A stretch of DNA of 64,000 nucleotides from Corynebacterium auriscanis (lineage in GTDB: Bacteria > Actinomycetota > Actinomycetes > Mycobacteriales > Mycobacteriaceae). The DNA is taken from the NCBI RefSeq assembly GCF_030408435.1, contig NZ_CP047046.1:186001-250000 (forward strand). The letters run 5' to 3'. The position numbers and the translations under genes were made by a program. Below, piece by piece: positions 8,007 to 16,371 of this stretch; the stretch's first letter is position 1; each line of letters begins with the position of its first letter. The notes under the pieces are model-generated. The model was given only the letters and a program-made list of their open reading frames with translations. It did no database searches and was not told the origin of the DNA.

Positions 8007-8633
8007 TTAGACGGACTTCTCCGCGATCTGCGACTCAATCAGGTCCAGTTCGGTGGACACGCTGCCCAGCAAGCGGCGCTGCTGACTAGGAGGCATCGCC
8101 TCGGCGTTTCGTACGGCATCCTCAAGGGTGTCTAGGCGCTCGTCAATGTCTTTGGCGAAACCATTGGGTACACCGCGCTTCACTGCATCGCGGACCGCCT
8201 TGATTCGAGCGCGCTGGGGCGCGCCTTCACCGCTGAAGGCTGCCATGCTGCGGCGAGTCACACCAGAACGGGATGCCCGCGACCCTTCGGAGTTCTCCTG
8301 AATCTGCACCATAGCCCGGTAAAGCAGTGGTAAAGCCGCAGGAGCTGCCGTGCGCAAAGCAGTGGCGTAGCGCGCAACGTTGTTCTTATTGAAACGACCG
8401 GCCTTGATCTGCTGCAGGGCGTTCTTGGCCATGTATTCCTCGTGCTTACGGCGCGCTTTCAGTTCCTTGGCGTCGTATTTACGAACCTGCTTGGCGGTTT
8501 TGCGCAGGTACTTATCCTTGCGCTTTTCCAGCTTCGCATCAGCCTTGGCTTCGGCCTTCGCGCGCAGCTTAGCGGCCTTGTAAGCAGCCTTCTTCTCTTG
8601 GCGGCGCTTGCGCATCTTGCTGAGCAATCCCAT
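8007..8633 (-). CDS. Conserved actinobacterial protein, DUF6474-like
   Basis: A 208-aa highly basic protein. Residues 1-75 are almost wholly Lys/Arg/Ala/Glu (MGLLSKMRKRRQEKKAAYKA) and are predicted as a long helix. A mixed helical C-terminal half follows, with DERLDTLEDAVRNAEAMPPS near the end. The start MGLLSK is chosen because GGAGAA lies just upstream; an in-frame start 27 codons earlier lacks one. The pattern matches a corynebacterial/mycobacterial hypothetical family that I recall as DUF6474. Function is unknown. The basic coiled-coil composition would suit RNA, DNA or membrane association, which is only inference. Confidence 0.75.
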   Translation of the reverse strand: MGLLSKMRKRRQEKKAAYKAAKLRAKAEAKADAKLEKRKDKYLRKTAKQVRKYDAKELKARRKHEEYMAKNALQQIKAGRFNKNNVARYATALRTAAPAALPLLYRAMVQIQENSEGSRASRSGVTRRSMAAFSGEGAPQRARIKAVRDAVKRGVPNGFAKDIDERLDTLEDAVRNAEAMPPSQQRRLLGSVSTELDLIESQIAEKSV

Positions 8634-8783
8634 GTTTCTCCGAACGTCTTTCGCTAACTTGTCAGTCTCGGGTGTGCTTCTTGGTGTTTTACCACCTTGA
8701 CGCCCCGCAACCACAATACTTCAAACCTACCGCGCATACTGCTCAGCTTGCGCGCGCAGGTCGGCGCTACACTGAGATGCATT

Positions 8784-10505
8784 GTGAGATCGCACCCCGC
8801 CTACAGTGAAAGCGACGTGAATGTCGGCCACCTGCCGCCACTCACGCCCGCCGATCTAACCGGTTGCAGGCATCGCGCGGTGTTAAGGCGCAAACTTGGG
8901 TCGTGGGAACCCGTCAAAGACCTAACCGGGGCGGGATTAGAGCGGTTGTCGGCGCGGGCGGGCGCGGCGTCCCGGCGTCGAGCGGTAATGGAGTTACTAC
9001 CGCACAAGTCGCGCCTTGGTGACAAGGTGGCGTGGTCCCGTGTGGATGTGCCCTTCGACGACGACAACGCCGTGGAGTTAACGCTGGAAGCCATAGCGAC
9101 CGGCGCACGCGTTATCACGGGGGCTGTCTTGGAGAACTCGGAATTTAGGGTTTATGTGGACTTCCTCGTGCGGATGGACCACACCGCGGGGTTCGACGAC
9201 CGCACTGTCTACGCCCCGGTCGTGATTTCCAGCCATGCGGTCGCCCGCCCAGCTAAAAGCAGCGCCCAGGCTGACTGTGCCATCGTGGACCTGGCCGCGT
9301 TGGGCTTATCCAAACCCATCCCCGTTGCATGGAGGCACCGCACAGTAGCCGGCGAAGGGCAACGCGCTGCCATGGCGCACACCATTTTGAAAGAATGGGG
9401 CAGGGCGGCTGCAGAGGTTGGGTTCATTGGTCGCGCGGGTGCGTCGCCGCGGGTGCGCTGCTTCTTCTACAGCGCAGAAATCGTTATGCCCGGTTTAATG
9501 GCCGCACTATCCGAATCAATCCCCACCCGGCCCAGTCGGGTGAAGGAATGCAAGGTGTGCGAGTTCCACAACCACTGCCGGCTGCAGTTGCTGGAGACCG
9601 CCGATATCTCCCTGCTGCTCCCCGGAGATAAAAACCGGAAGTGGCGGGAGCGGGGGATTGATACGCTGCCACAGCTTATGGCCGCCAACGTGGGCGAGAC
9701 CAGTCAGCTGGCCCGGGCGTGGCTGCAGGGTAAAACCATCTTGCGGCGTGAATACTCCCGCTGGGTGAGCGATCCATTGTTGTGGGGCAATCAGGAATTC
9801 GTGCTGGAGGGTAAGCAAGCCCCTATGGCCCGGGAGCTGGCGAAGCTCGTGGAGGTGGACGTGGACATGGAGGCTCACCCCAACCGTGGCACGTTCCTGT
9901 GGGGCACCTTCGACGGTTCGCGGTACGTCGCGTTCAGTGACTTCTCCGCCGATGGCGATGAGGGACAACACGTGGCGGAGTTCTGGGAGTGGCTGCAGCA
10001 ATCGCGCGCTGCTGCTGAAAGAGACGGGAAAACTCTGCGCGTGTGGGTGTATGCCGCACAGGGCGAAAACCACTGGCTGCGCTATTACGCCCGTCAGTTC
10101 GGCGGCCGTGAATACCGCGTGGAGGGCACCGCTGGGTCACGGGTTATTGCTATGCCGTCGATTCAGGACGTCGAGGCTTTTATTAATTCCGACGCCTGGT
10201 GCGACATCTTCCCCGTTGTCCGGAAGGCTCTCGCCTCCAGCGATTCGCTTGGGCTGAAAACGATTGCGCCACTGGCGGGTTTCGAATTTAGCCAAGAGGG
10301 TGTGAACGGCCGCGCGGCCGTGGATCTGTTTGAAAAAGCCGTTGGGCGCACCGGCAGCGAGGCAGCTGTAGCTAGGCGTACTCTGGAGCGCTATAACGCC
10401 GACGACTGCGTAGCGACCGCCTCGGTGAGAGCTTGGTTGCGGCGGGGCGCGCCGGGTGTGGACGACGTGGCGTCGGGCGAAAAAGTAAACAACAGCCAAC
10501 CGTGA
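8784..10505 (+). CDS. TM0106-type RecB-like nuclease
   Basis: A 573-aa protein of the RecB-family putative nuclease group (TM0106 type). The N-terminal half contains the nuclease-like region with CKVCEFHNHCRLQLL, a Cys cluster typical of iron-sulfur-linked RecB nucleases. The C-terminal half has the RNase-H-like elements GTFDGSRYVAFSDF and FEKAVGRTG..LERYNADDC. The start is uncertain. GTG 8784 is chosen because TACACT (8768-8773) lies 10 nt before it; GTG 8817 is also possible. The role is probably DNA repair or processing, which is inferred. It is divergent from DUF6474 and 17 bp upstream of msrA. Confidence 0.78.
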   Translation: MRSHPAYSESDVNVGHLPPLTPADLTGCRHRAVLRRKLGSWEPVKDLTGAGLERLSARAGAASRRRAVMELLPHKSRLGDKVAWSRVDVPFDDDNAVELTLEAIATGARVITGAVLENSEFRVYVDFLVRMDHTAGFDDRTVYAPVVISSHAVARPAKSSAQADCAIVDLAALGLSKPIPVAWRHRTVAGEGQRAAMAHTILKEWGRAAAEVGFIGRAGASPRVRCFFYSAEIVMPGLMAALSESIPTRPSRVKECKVCEFHNHCRLQLLETADISLLLPGDKNRKWRERGIDTLPQLMAANVGETSQLARAWLQGKTILRREYSRWVSDPLLWGNQEFVLEGKQAPMARELAKLVEVDVDMEAHPNRGTFLWGTFDGSRYVAFSDFSADGDEGQHVAEFWEWLQQSRAAAERDGKTLRVWVYAAQGENHWLRYYARQFGGREYRVEGTAGSRVIAMPSIQDVEAFINSDAWCDIFPVVRKALASSDSLGLKTIAPLAGFEFSQEGVNGRAAVDLFEKAVGRTGSEAAVARRTLERYNADDCVATASVRAWLRRGAPGVDDVASGEKVNNSQP

Positions 10506-10522
10506 GCTAGAGAGAAAAATCG

Positions 10523-11257
10523 ATGAATCTGTTTGAAAAGATTGCAGCACTCAATGCGAAGGGGCCGTTTCGGGCGGAACGGGTAACAGCGGAAACTGCG
10601 CTTAAGGGCGGGCGCCACCCCGTCTTGCCTGAGCCTCAGCCCAATGCGGTGTTGGGAACGCCGCTGCAGGGGGCGGGTGATGCGGCATGGAACCAGTGGC
10701 TGGAGCAACAGGGAAAGCGGGCTGACCTGCGCGACGTTGTGATCGGCGTGGGGTGCTTCTGGGGTGGCGAGAAGATGTTTTGGGGCGTGGAGGGGATAGT
10801 GGGTACTTCGGTGGGATACGCCGGCGGGTACACACAGAACCCGACGTATCGCGAGGTTTGTACCGGCCGGACAGGGCATGCAGAGGTGACCCGCGTGGTG
10901 TTCGATGCGAAGGTGATTTCTGCGGAGGAAGTTGTAGCTATTGCGTTTGAGAATCACGACCCCACCCAGGGCGATAAGCAAGGTAACGATATTGGCACGC
11001 AGTATCGGTCGGCGGTGTACGCGAACTCGCCGGAGCAGCTAAAGACGATTGAGGCTGCGATCGAAAGCTGGCGCGAGCGCTTTGCTGAGAAGGGCTTTGG
11101 GGACATCACGACGGAGGTGGGATTGCTGGCCGATATCGGGGATGGGCACTACTACTTGGCGGAAGATGAGCACCAGCAGTACCTGCATAAGAATCCTGGC
11201 GGGTACTGCAACCACGGGCCAAACGGTGTGAGCTGCCCAACCGGGGTGTTGGGGTAG
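10523..11257 (+). CDS. msrA: Peptide-methionine (S)-S-oxide reductase
   Basis: A cytoplasmic repair enzyme of 244 aa that reduces the S-form of methionine sulfoxide in proteins using thioredoxin. The catalytic motif GVGCFWGGEKMFW lies near residue 75. It is followed by VGYAGGYTQNPTY, TGRTGHAEV, FENHDPTQGDKQGNDIGTQYRSAVY and the C-terminal YLHKNPGGYCNHGPNGVSCP with the resolving cysteines. The first 70 residues are an N-terminal extension usual in actinobacterial MsrA. In Corynebacterium glutamicum msrA sits beside sod; here the two are separated by about 2.2 kb of degraded DNA. Confidence 0.94.
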   Translation: MNLFEKIAALNAKGPFRAERVTAETALKGGRHPVLPEPQPNAVLGTPLQGAGDAAWNQWLEQQGKRADLRDVVIGVGCFWGGEKMFWGVEGIVGTSVGYAGGYTQNPTYREVCTGRTGHAEVTRVVFDAKVISAEEVVAIAFENHDPTQGDKQGNDIGTQYRSAVYANSPEQLKTIEAAIESWRERFAEKGFGDITTEVGLLADIGDGHYYLAEDEHQQYLHKNPGGYCNHGPNGVSCPTGVLG

Positions 11258-11490
11258 AGCATGATCTGCGCGGGGCGGGGGAGGCGGCGAAAGTAGCCAT
11301 TAGGATCAGGACTCTCCAAATCGCCACGCACTTCAATCCCGTAACTGTAGTAAGACCTCAAGGAGGCTAGACAGTTCGCATCGTCAATGTCGTATGGGAA
11401 ATACTCTGGAAGGGGTATCTGTACGTCTACGAGAAAATCCCAGGTTGGCTCTCCAAAGCGTTCCCACAAGTCCATCGCGTCCTTGGGCAT
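11152..11490 (-). pseudogene. Hypothetical protein, probably a truncated gene running antisense into msrA
   Basis: From an ATG with AGGAAG upstream, the first 75 or so codons read like real protein (MDLWERFGEPTWDFLVDVQI, then YDIDDANCLASLRSYY). I do not recognise the family. The frame then continues for about 35 codons as the exact antisense of the msrA 3' end, which cannot be its native C-terminus. The simplest reading is a gene whose 3' part was lost where foreign DNA joined msrA. It belongs to the decayed 11.26-13.44 kb segment. Confidence 0.45.
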
Positions 11491-11526
11491 TCTAAAACCA
11501 ACTTCCTATTGATGTATGCAGGGAGT

Positions 11527-11874
11527 CTACAATAACCAGGTTGATCTATGTACGAGCTCACCCTTCTCGTCTTTTATGAATTGCGAGAATTGCAGGAAAG
11601 CTAGGACACTGCGAGGTTCAGAGTATGTAGATCCCTGCTTTTTACTAGCTAATGTTCTCCTATATGTCCTCGAATTACTATCGAGTACAAACAACGGCAA
11701 AGTGATGTCGTGAAATCTCTCGCCGACCGTCGCTTGCGGGGGCCTGTCTTCGTACGGCTTAAGAATTGATAGTTCCCCGCACGTGGTGTTACTGAGCTAT
11801 TTAGGTAAATCCTCAGTAATGGCGCTAAAGAGTTTGTCAATGCCGGAGCGCAGAATTGTTTGAGCGTGAAAGTA
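11527..11874 (-). pseudogene. Decayed gene fragment with an in-frame TAG
   Basis: The minus-strand frame from 11874 reads like protein: HAQTILRSGIDKLFSAITED. A TAG at 11797-11799 interrupts it. Protein-like sequence then continues (LSILKPYEDRPPQ, ERFHDITLPLFVLDSN, VLAFLQFSQFIKDEKGELV) to a TAG at 11527. There is no start codon. I do not recognise the family. The stop inside otherwise sensible protein marks it as a pseudogene. It overlaps the end of the upstream decayed membrane-protein gene. Confidence 0.5.
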
Positions 11875-12316
11875 TCAAGTGGGCTACATAACGTAGGGTT
11901 AGAGATGCGCCTGCGATGATCAGCACCGACCCAAGAAAAAAGCAAAGCCAGCTCCTATGTTAGGGCCATCTGACGCGCTAGAGATAAAGGCTACTGTTGA
12001 GCCAACTATCAGCAGTCCAATGCCTGTCGCAATTCTGCGAAAAACTACTACGGCAACGACCAGAGAGAGTAATGCAGCACATACACAGGCGATGATCAAT
12101 GATTGATTCCAATTCTGGAAGAACCCTTCCTCACTTCCATACTGGGGATAGTAAAAGAGCATTATTGCTGGACGAGTGGTTCCCAAGAGTGCGAGTAAGA
12201 GGATCAGCAACTCAGGGAAGGGGCTATCAATAGTTTTCGCACGAAAAATCAGCTCCTGGTCTAGAAGGAATGTGAGACGTTCTTTACTGCTTGGTAATAA
12301 GCATCACTTCGACCAT
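11837..12316 (-). pseudogene. Decayed multi-pass membrane protein gene with two frameshifts
   Basis: A good Shine-Dalgarno (GGAG) precedes ATG 12316, but after about ten codons (MVEVMLITKQ) the frame closes. The coding signal resumes in another frame: ERLTFLLDQELIFRAKTID, LLILLLALLGTTRPAIML, LIIACVCAALLSLVVAVVVF and GLLIVGSTVAFISS. At a run of six T (plus-strand A 11936-11941) the frame shifts again; the continuation FFLGSVLIIAGASLTLRYV completes a fourth hydrophobic helix and ends at 11837. About four membrane segments are visible. The family is not recognised. The T-run could in principle be a phase-variable switch, but the second shift argues for decay. Confidence 0.5.
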
Positions 12317-12710
12317 TACGCATTCTCCGATTATCAGTTCCTTCTCGATAGGTTTTCGCACAAGCGGATTTCGGCCACGTCAGAAAACTGTTCGGGCCTC
12401 TCATTGCATCGTACTTTTTACGGATCTCACCACAGGCTTTAAAAGGGGAAGGTCAATAGGTGCGACAGTTCGTCGGTGTGGCCGCTGCAAAGGTCTGTAC
12501 TCCAGCACGGCGCGCAGTAGTTTGCTCTTGGGCTTCCTGCACTTCAGCTCGGTCGGCTTCTTCCTTGGTGAAGCCGGCAGGCACGCCCTCCCTATCTGAG
12601 CGCATTTGTCCTAGGGTGATCGTATTCTTGGGGCTTTCGGTCGGCTTCCAGTCGGCGCCAGCATCATTATCAACGTTGTTATCGTTGAACCAAGGGCTTG
12701 CTCGCATCAT
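12261..12710 (-). pseudogene. Decayed LGFP-like module protein with an in-frame TGA
   Basis: From ATG 12710 (AAGAAG upstream) the frame gives a hydrophilic N-part (ITLGQMRSDREGVPAGFTKE, EEADRAEVQEAQEQ) and stops at a TGA after NCRTY (12453-12455). The same frame then continues PSPFKACGEIRKKYDAMRGP and NSFLTWPKS before degenerating to a TAG at 12261. Actinobacterial secreted proteins with LGFP-like modules carry a similar 'YWPSxxxVCGxIxxKYxxxGGPxSFL' segment. The TGA therefore probably replaced a Trp TGG. Family resemblance is from memory. A nonsense mutation in otherwise intact coding sequence marks it as a pseudogene. Confidence 0.5.
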
Positions 12711-12824
12711 TAGCACTTCTTTTTGTCTTCAGTCTTTGTGGCTGGCCGTGCTTATCCTCGTGCGTCATACCTCTATCCAAGAGGATATTTCGGGAAGGAA
12801 ACCATCCTTTCTGCCTAATTGTAG

Positions 12825-13305
12825 ACGAAGGCTGAACATGGTTGCGATGTGGTGGTATCTGATATTCACATGCCACGGATGAACGGTGTCGAATTCCTGG
12901 ACAAGCTCAAAGAGCTAGAGCAGCCACCGATCTTCATCGCGATGACTGCCTTTGACACGGATGACACAATGCTCCAGGTCTTGGCCCACGGCGGTGCCGG
13001 CTACGTCATCAAAAGCGATAAACCACGTTCGATCATCGATGCCGCCGATGATGCATGCAATGGCGGCACGGCTTTATCTCCTCAGTGTGTGACACGCTTG
13101 ATGAAGCTGTCCATCATCCTCTTCAATTCCGCAACGAACAAGGCCATGACTCTGGGCTCTTCACAGAAGAACGTCCTGGAGTTGCTATGTGCTGGATGTT
13201 CAAATGCGGAGATCGCCAAGCCGTGTTCTGCACACCGTTTGTCGTTACCACGAAGCACGCTCGGCGGACATGTTGTATCAAGCGCAACTGCGCGTTCCCC
13301 TAGGT
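12825..13305 (+). pseudogene. Truncated LuxR/NarL-type response regulator
   Basis: The receiver domain is present from its phospho-acceptor strand onward (AEHGCDVVVSDIHMPRMNGV, then FIAMTAFDTDD, HGGAGYVIKSDKP). The first 40 or so residues are lost behind a TAG at 12822. The LuxR helix-turn-helix begins normally (VLELLCAGCSNAEIAK) but its recognition helix is garbled (STLGGHVVSSATARS), suggesting indels. No histidine kinase is adjacent. It is the only plus-strand remnant in the decayed island between msrA and sodA. Confidence 0.7.
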
Positions 13306-13314
13306 ATGCGAATA

Positions 13315-13349
13315 CCCCGGCACCTCATATCAAGGAGATGCCGGGGTTG
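13315..13349 (-). terminator. Stem-loop, possible terminator of sodA
   Basis: CCCCGGCA (13315-13322) pairs perfectly with TGCCGGGG (13339-13346) around a 16-nt loop. It lies about 95 bp beyond the sodA stop in the sodA direction. On the plus strand it is followed by TTGT, so it could also close the response-regulator remnant. Confidence 0.45.
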
Positions 13350-13441
13350 TCCGTGTTGAAGTGCTCAATCGAGCGCCCAGCTGGCAGCAGCCACAGTGGC
13401 TAATTCACACCCCTGTTGCGCCAACCGGGAGCGCGGGTTGC

Positions 13442-14044
13442 TTACTTGGAAGCTGCTTCGTAGCGCTGTGCAACCTCGTCCCAGTTGAAGACGTTCCAGA
13501 CTGCCTTGACGTAGTCAGCCTTCACGTTCTTGTACTGGAGGTAGAAAGCGTGCTCCCACATATCCAGAAGCAGCAGTGGGGTGAGGTTGATGGACAGGTT
13601 GCCCTGCTGGTCGGTCATCTGCTCGACAACCAGGCGACCTGCGACATGGTCGTAACCCAGTACGGCCCACCCGGAGCCCTGCAGGCCCAGGGCGGCAGCG
13701 CTGAAGTGATCCTTGAATGCCTCGAAGGAACCGAAGTCGCGGTTGATAGCTTCAGCCAACTCGCCGGTTGGCTCGCCGCCACCGTTAGGGGACAAGTTCT
13801 TCCAGAACAGGGAGTGGTTGGTGTGTCCACCCAGGTTGAAAGCCAGGTCCTTGGACAGGGCGGTAACTGCTGCGCCGATGGTGCCGTTCTGGCGAGCCTC
13901 TTCCAACTTCTCCAGCGCGCTGTTAGCTCCGTTGACGTAATTCTGGTGGTGCTTGGTGTGGTGGATTTCCATGATCTCACCGGAGATGTGTGGCTCCAGT
14001 GCGTCGTATGGGTAGTCCAGTTGTGGCAGCTCGTACTTAGCCAT
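13442..14044 (-). CDS. sodA: Superoxide dismutase, Mn/Fe type
   Basis: A 200-aa cytoplasmic or exported enzyme converting superoxide to peroxide and oxygen. The four metal ligands are visible: His28 in [10 protein letters not shown], His in [10 protein letters not shown], and Asp and His in [14 protein letters not shown]. Length and motifs are those of the Mn/Fe family, and corynebacterial members are mainly Mn enzymes. GGAAGG lies upstream of the ATG. It faces away from ldh across a 242-bp gap that contains overlapping palindromes, a likely shared control region. Its usual neighbour msrA is displaced by the decayed island. Confidence 0.95.
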   Translation of the reverse strand: MAKYELPQLDYPYDALEPHISGEIMEIHHTKHHQNYVNGANSALEKLEEARQNGTIGAAVTALSKDLAFNLGGHTNHSLFWKNLSPNGGGEPTGELAEAINRDFGSFEAFKDHFSAAALGLQGSGWAVLGYDHVAGRLVVEQMTDQQGNLSINLTPLLLLDMWEHAFYLQYKNVKADYVKAVWNVFNWDEVAQRYEAASK

Positions 14045-14194
14045 TGTTCTTGTTTTCCTTCCGTTGCTTTTCTTGTCTTGTTACCGACGCCCCGCGCTTT
14101 ACCCCGCTCAAGCGTTCCAGCGGGCTCAACTGCGGTTTTTCGGTTACGTGTTCAAGTGTGGCCTCGCGCGCGCGCCGTTTCAAGCAGCCATATA

Positions 14195-14220
14195 GAACTT
14201 GAAAGTTCAATAAGTTGAAC
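14195..14220. promoter_or_regulatory. Two overlapping palindromes between sodA and ldh, candidate operator
   Basis: GAACTT-GA-AAGTTC (14195-14208) and GTTCAA-TAAG-TTGAAC (14205-14220) are both perfect and share four bases. On the minus strand they overlap a possible sodA promoter (TTCAAC, 17 bp, TCTATA). The binding protein is unknown; the sequence does not resemble the SugR, LldR or GlxR sites known to control ldh in C. glutamicum. Confidence 0.5.
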
Positions 14221-14286
14221 AGTGTGTGCGAGGGGGACGTAACGTTCAGACAGCGCGATATCTGGCTGCGGGGTAGCTTAGGCCGT

Positions 14287-15255
14287 ATGGAGCTGACAAG
14301 CGGAACCAAGATTGTCCTCATTGGCGCCGGTGACGTGGGGGTTGCGTACGCCTACACCATCGTGAACCAGGGTCTCACGGATCATCTCGCCATCATCGAT
14401 ATTGACGAACGCAAAACGTGGGGCCATGTCCAAGACCTCAACCATGCCGTGCCCTGGTCAGGTCACAACACCCGCGTCACCATGGGAACCTACGAGGATT
14501 GTCGTGATGCGGCCATCGTCGTGAACTGCGCGGGAGTTGCGCAAAAACCAGGTGAAACCCGACTGGACCTCGTAACCCGAAACACTGAAATCTTCAACAA
14601 CATCGTTGGTGCCGTTATGGACCACGGGTTCAACGGAATCTTCATCGTGGCCACCAATCCCGTAGACATTCTCAGCTACGCAACGTGGAAGTTCAGTGGC
14701 CTGCCGTCCGCCCGCATCATCGGCAGCGGAACAATTCTGGATACCGCGCGCTATCGTCATGCACTTGGCGAATACTTTCAAGTAGCGGATACCAGCGTGC
14801 ATGCCTACGTCATTGGTGAACACGGCGATACAGAACTGCCAGTACTCTCCGCCGGTTCGGTGGCGGGAGTGGGCCTGCCCAAACGTCTGGCTCAGGTTAG
14901 CGAAAATGGCCCCTCCCAGGCTGATGAGATCTTCGAGCGCACGCGCACCGCCGCTTACGACATCATTAAGGCCAAGGGGTCAACCAGTTTTGGAATTGGC
15001 ATGGGCCTAGCCCGAATTACCCGCGCAGTATTGCAGAACCAGGACGTTGTGTTGCCGGTATCCGCCCTGCTGGACGGTGAATATGGGCGCGAAGACGTGT
15101 ACATCGGCACGCCCGCGGTTATCAATCGCACCGGCATCCGGCACGTCGTGGAATTGGATTTGGACGACGAAGAATTCAACAAGTTTGACCACTCAGTCAG
15201 TGTTTTGCGCGACGTCATGGGTAAAGCGGGGCTGCTGGAAGTGGCGTCGGACTAA
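14287..15255 (+). CDS. ldh: L-lactate dehydrogenase
   Basis: A 322-aa cytoplasmic enzyme reducing pyruvate to L-lactate with NADH. The N-terminal Rossmann motif is [20 protein letters not shown]. The substrate Arg lies in [12 protein letters not shown], the NPVDIL strand is present, and the catalytic His is in [11 protein letters not shown]. The start MELTSGTK aligns with the start of C. glutamicum Ldh. TAGCTT (14274-14279) lies 7 nt before the ATG with no Shine-Dalgarno, so a leaderless transcript is likely. An in-frame start 24 codons earlier would give an atypical extension. Confidence 0.94.
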   Translation: MELTSGTKIVLIGAGDVGVAYAYTIVNQGLTDHLAIIDIDERKTWGHVQDLNHAVPWSGHNTRVTMGTYEDCRDAAIVVNCAGVAQKPGETRLDLVTRNTEIFNNIVGAVMDHGFNGIFIVATNPVDILSYATWKFSGLPSARIIGSGTILDTARYRHALGEYFQVADTSVHAYVIGEHGDTELPVLSAGSVAGVGLPKRLAQVSENGPSQADEIFERTRTAAYDIIKAKGSTSFGIGMGLARITRAVLQNQDVVLPVSALLDGEYGREDVYIGTPAVINRTGIRHVVELDLDDEEFNKFDHSVSVLRDVMGKAGLLEVASD

Positions 15256-15317
15256 AAACTAGAAGCAAAGAGTGAGAAAAGTGTCCACCTAGAGCAATCG
15301 GGGGCGGCAATGGAGGG

Positions 15318-16214
15318 CTATAGACCGAGGAACTTTTTGATGGCAGGCATTTCTTCGCGTGCTTGGGTCAGCCCGGATTCGTAAGCGCTGAGCAAACGGC
15401 GGATATTGCGATCACCATTCGTAATGCGCAGCGAACGCGGGGCGAAAACATACGCGCGCCCCTGTCGTTCCATTTCAAAAATCTGCTCCCGAACCTGGTT
15501 GTAACGATCGTGCCGGGTAATGATCGAATCGACCAAAGCCGGATATTTCTTAAACATCCGTTGCACACCCCAGTCCACGTGACCTGCGCTCTTGCGGTAC
15601 GAGCGGGTGCGGGTTTGAATCACCAAGAACTTTTCGAACCCATCTTGGATAGCCGAATCAATGGGAATGCCGCCCGTGGGGCCGAACGCGCCATCAAACC
15701 ACGGGTCGCCATCAATATCTACAGGGGGCATGAAAAACGGGAGAGTGCTGGAAGCCTGTGCGCGGATGAAAAACTCCTGGGGAGTATGGATATCTTCACG
15801 ACCCCAGTGCTTCGTCTCCCCAGTTCGCGCGTTGAAACCCGAAATCCGGTATTGCACTGGTGAGCGCTGGAAGTAATTCCAATCCAATTCCATCGGATGG
15901 CCCGGAATGCCCGCCGCGCCATAAATATATTGAGCGTTGAAAAATCCATCGCCGCGCATCCATGTGCGGAACCCACCGAAATTAGGATCGGAAGGGAATG
16001 TGGTGAAGGTGGCGCGCATGCGCTCCGGATCGCGTGCAATGTAATAGGCCACGTGCGAGGTAGCGGCGGAATTACCGCATACCCAACCGAAATTTACGTC
16101 CGCTTCCAACAGTGCTTGCACCATGGCGGCCGAAAAAACGGCACGCATAGCGCCCCCTTCGAATACCAGTGCCGTATCGGTCACATTAGGTGGGGGCGAG
16201 AGCGGTTTTTGCAT
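15318..16214 (-). CDS. Patatin-like phospholipase family protein with an altered nucleophile elbow
   Basis: A 298-aa cytoplasmic acyl hydrolase of the bacterial patatin (YjjU-like) group. The oxyanion loop FEGGAMRAVFSAAMVQALLE is present near residue 20. The nucleophile region reads WVCGNSAATSH, so the usual G-x-S-x-G is G-N-S-A-A. The second catalytic residue is in DPWFDGAFG. C-terminal features such as FLVIQTRTRSYRKS match the family. The start MQKPLSPP is chosen because upstream codons read through low-complexity sequence. It is divergent from the glycerophosphodiesterase gene; both act on lipids. Confidence 0.85.
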   Translation of the reverse strand: MQKPLSPPPNVTDTALVFEGGAMRAVFSAAMVQALLEADVNFGWVCGNSAATSHVAYYIARDPERMRATFTTFPSDPNFGGFRTWMRGDGFFNAQYIYGAAGIPGHPMELDWNYFQRSPVQYRISGFNARTGETKHWGREDIHTPQEFFIRAQASSTLPFFMPPVDIDGDPWFDGAFGPTGGIPIDSAIQDGFEKFLVIQTRTRSYRKSAGHVDWGVQRMFKKYPALVDSIITRHDRYNQVREQIFEMERQGRAYVFAPRSLRITNGDRNIRRLLSAYESGLTQAREEMPAIKKFLGL

Positions 16215-16371
16215 GCCAAGGTTGCGCACGCATTTAAGGCTACAGTGCCCTTTCTTCCGACGCCCCGCGGGGCGGGCATCTTCGCCACTCAAGTGGGGGA
16301 ACGGGGCAATCCCACTTTGGGGGCTGTACATGCCCTGCAGAAAGCGGGGAGGCGTACTAAAACTTAAACCT

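Noticed and set aside
11516-11713. 65-codon plus-strand small gene
   Set aside because: The opposite strand shows better protein-like sequence (a pseudogene), and this frame has no ribosome site.
13361-14218. 285-codon plus-strand frame across sodA
   Set aside because: It is antisense to an intact superoxide dismutase with all metal ligands.
16123-16371. N-terminal extension of the glycerophosphodiesterase
   Set aside because: The conserved domain starts exactly at ATG 16372, and the extension is antisense to the patatin gene start region.
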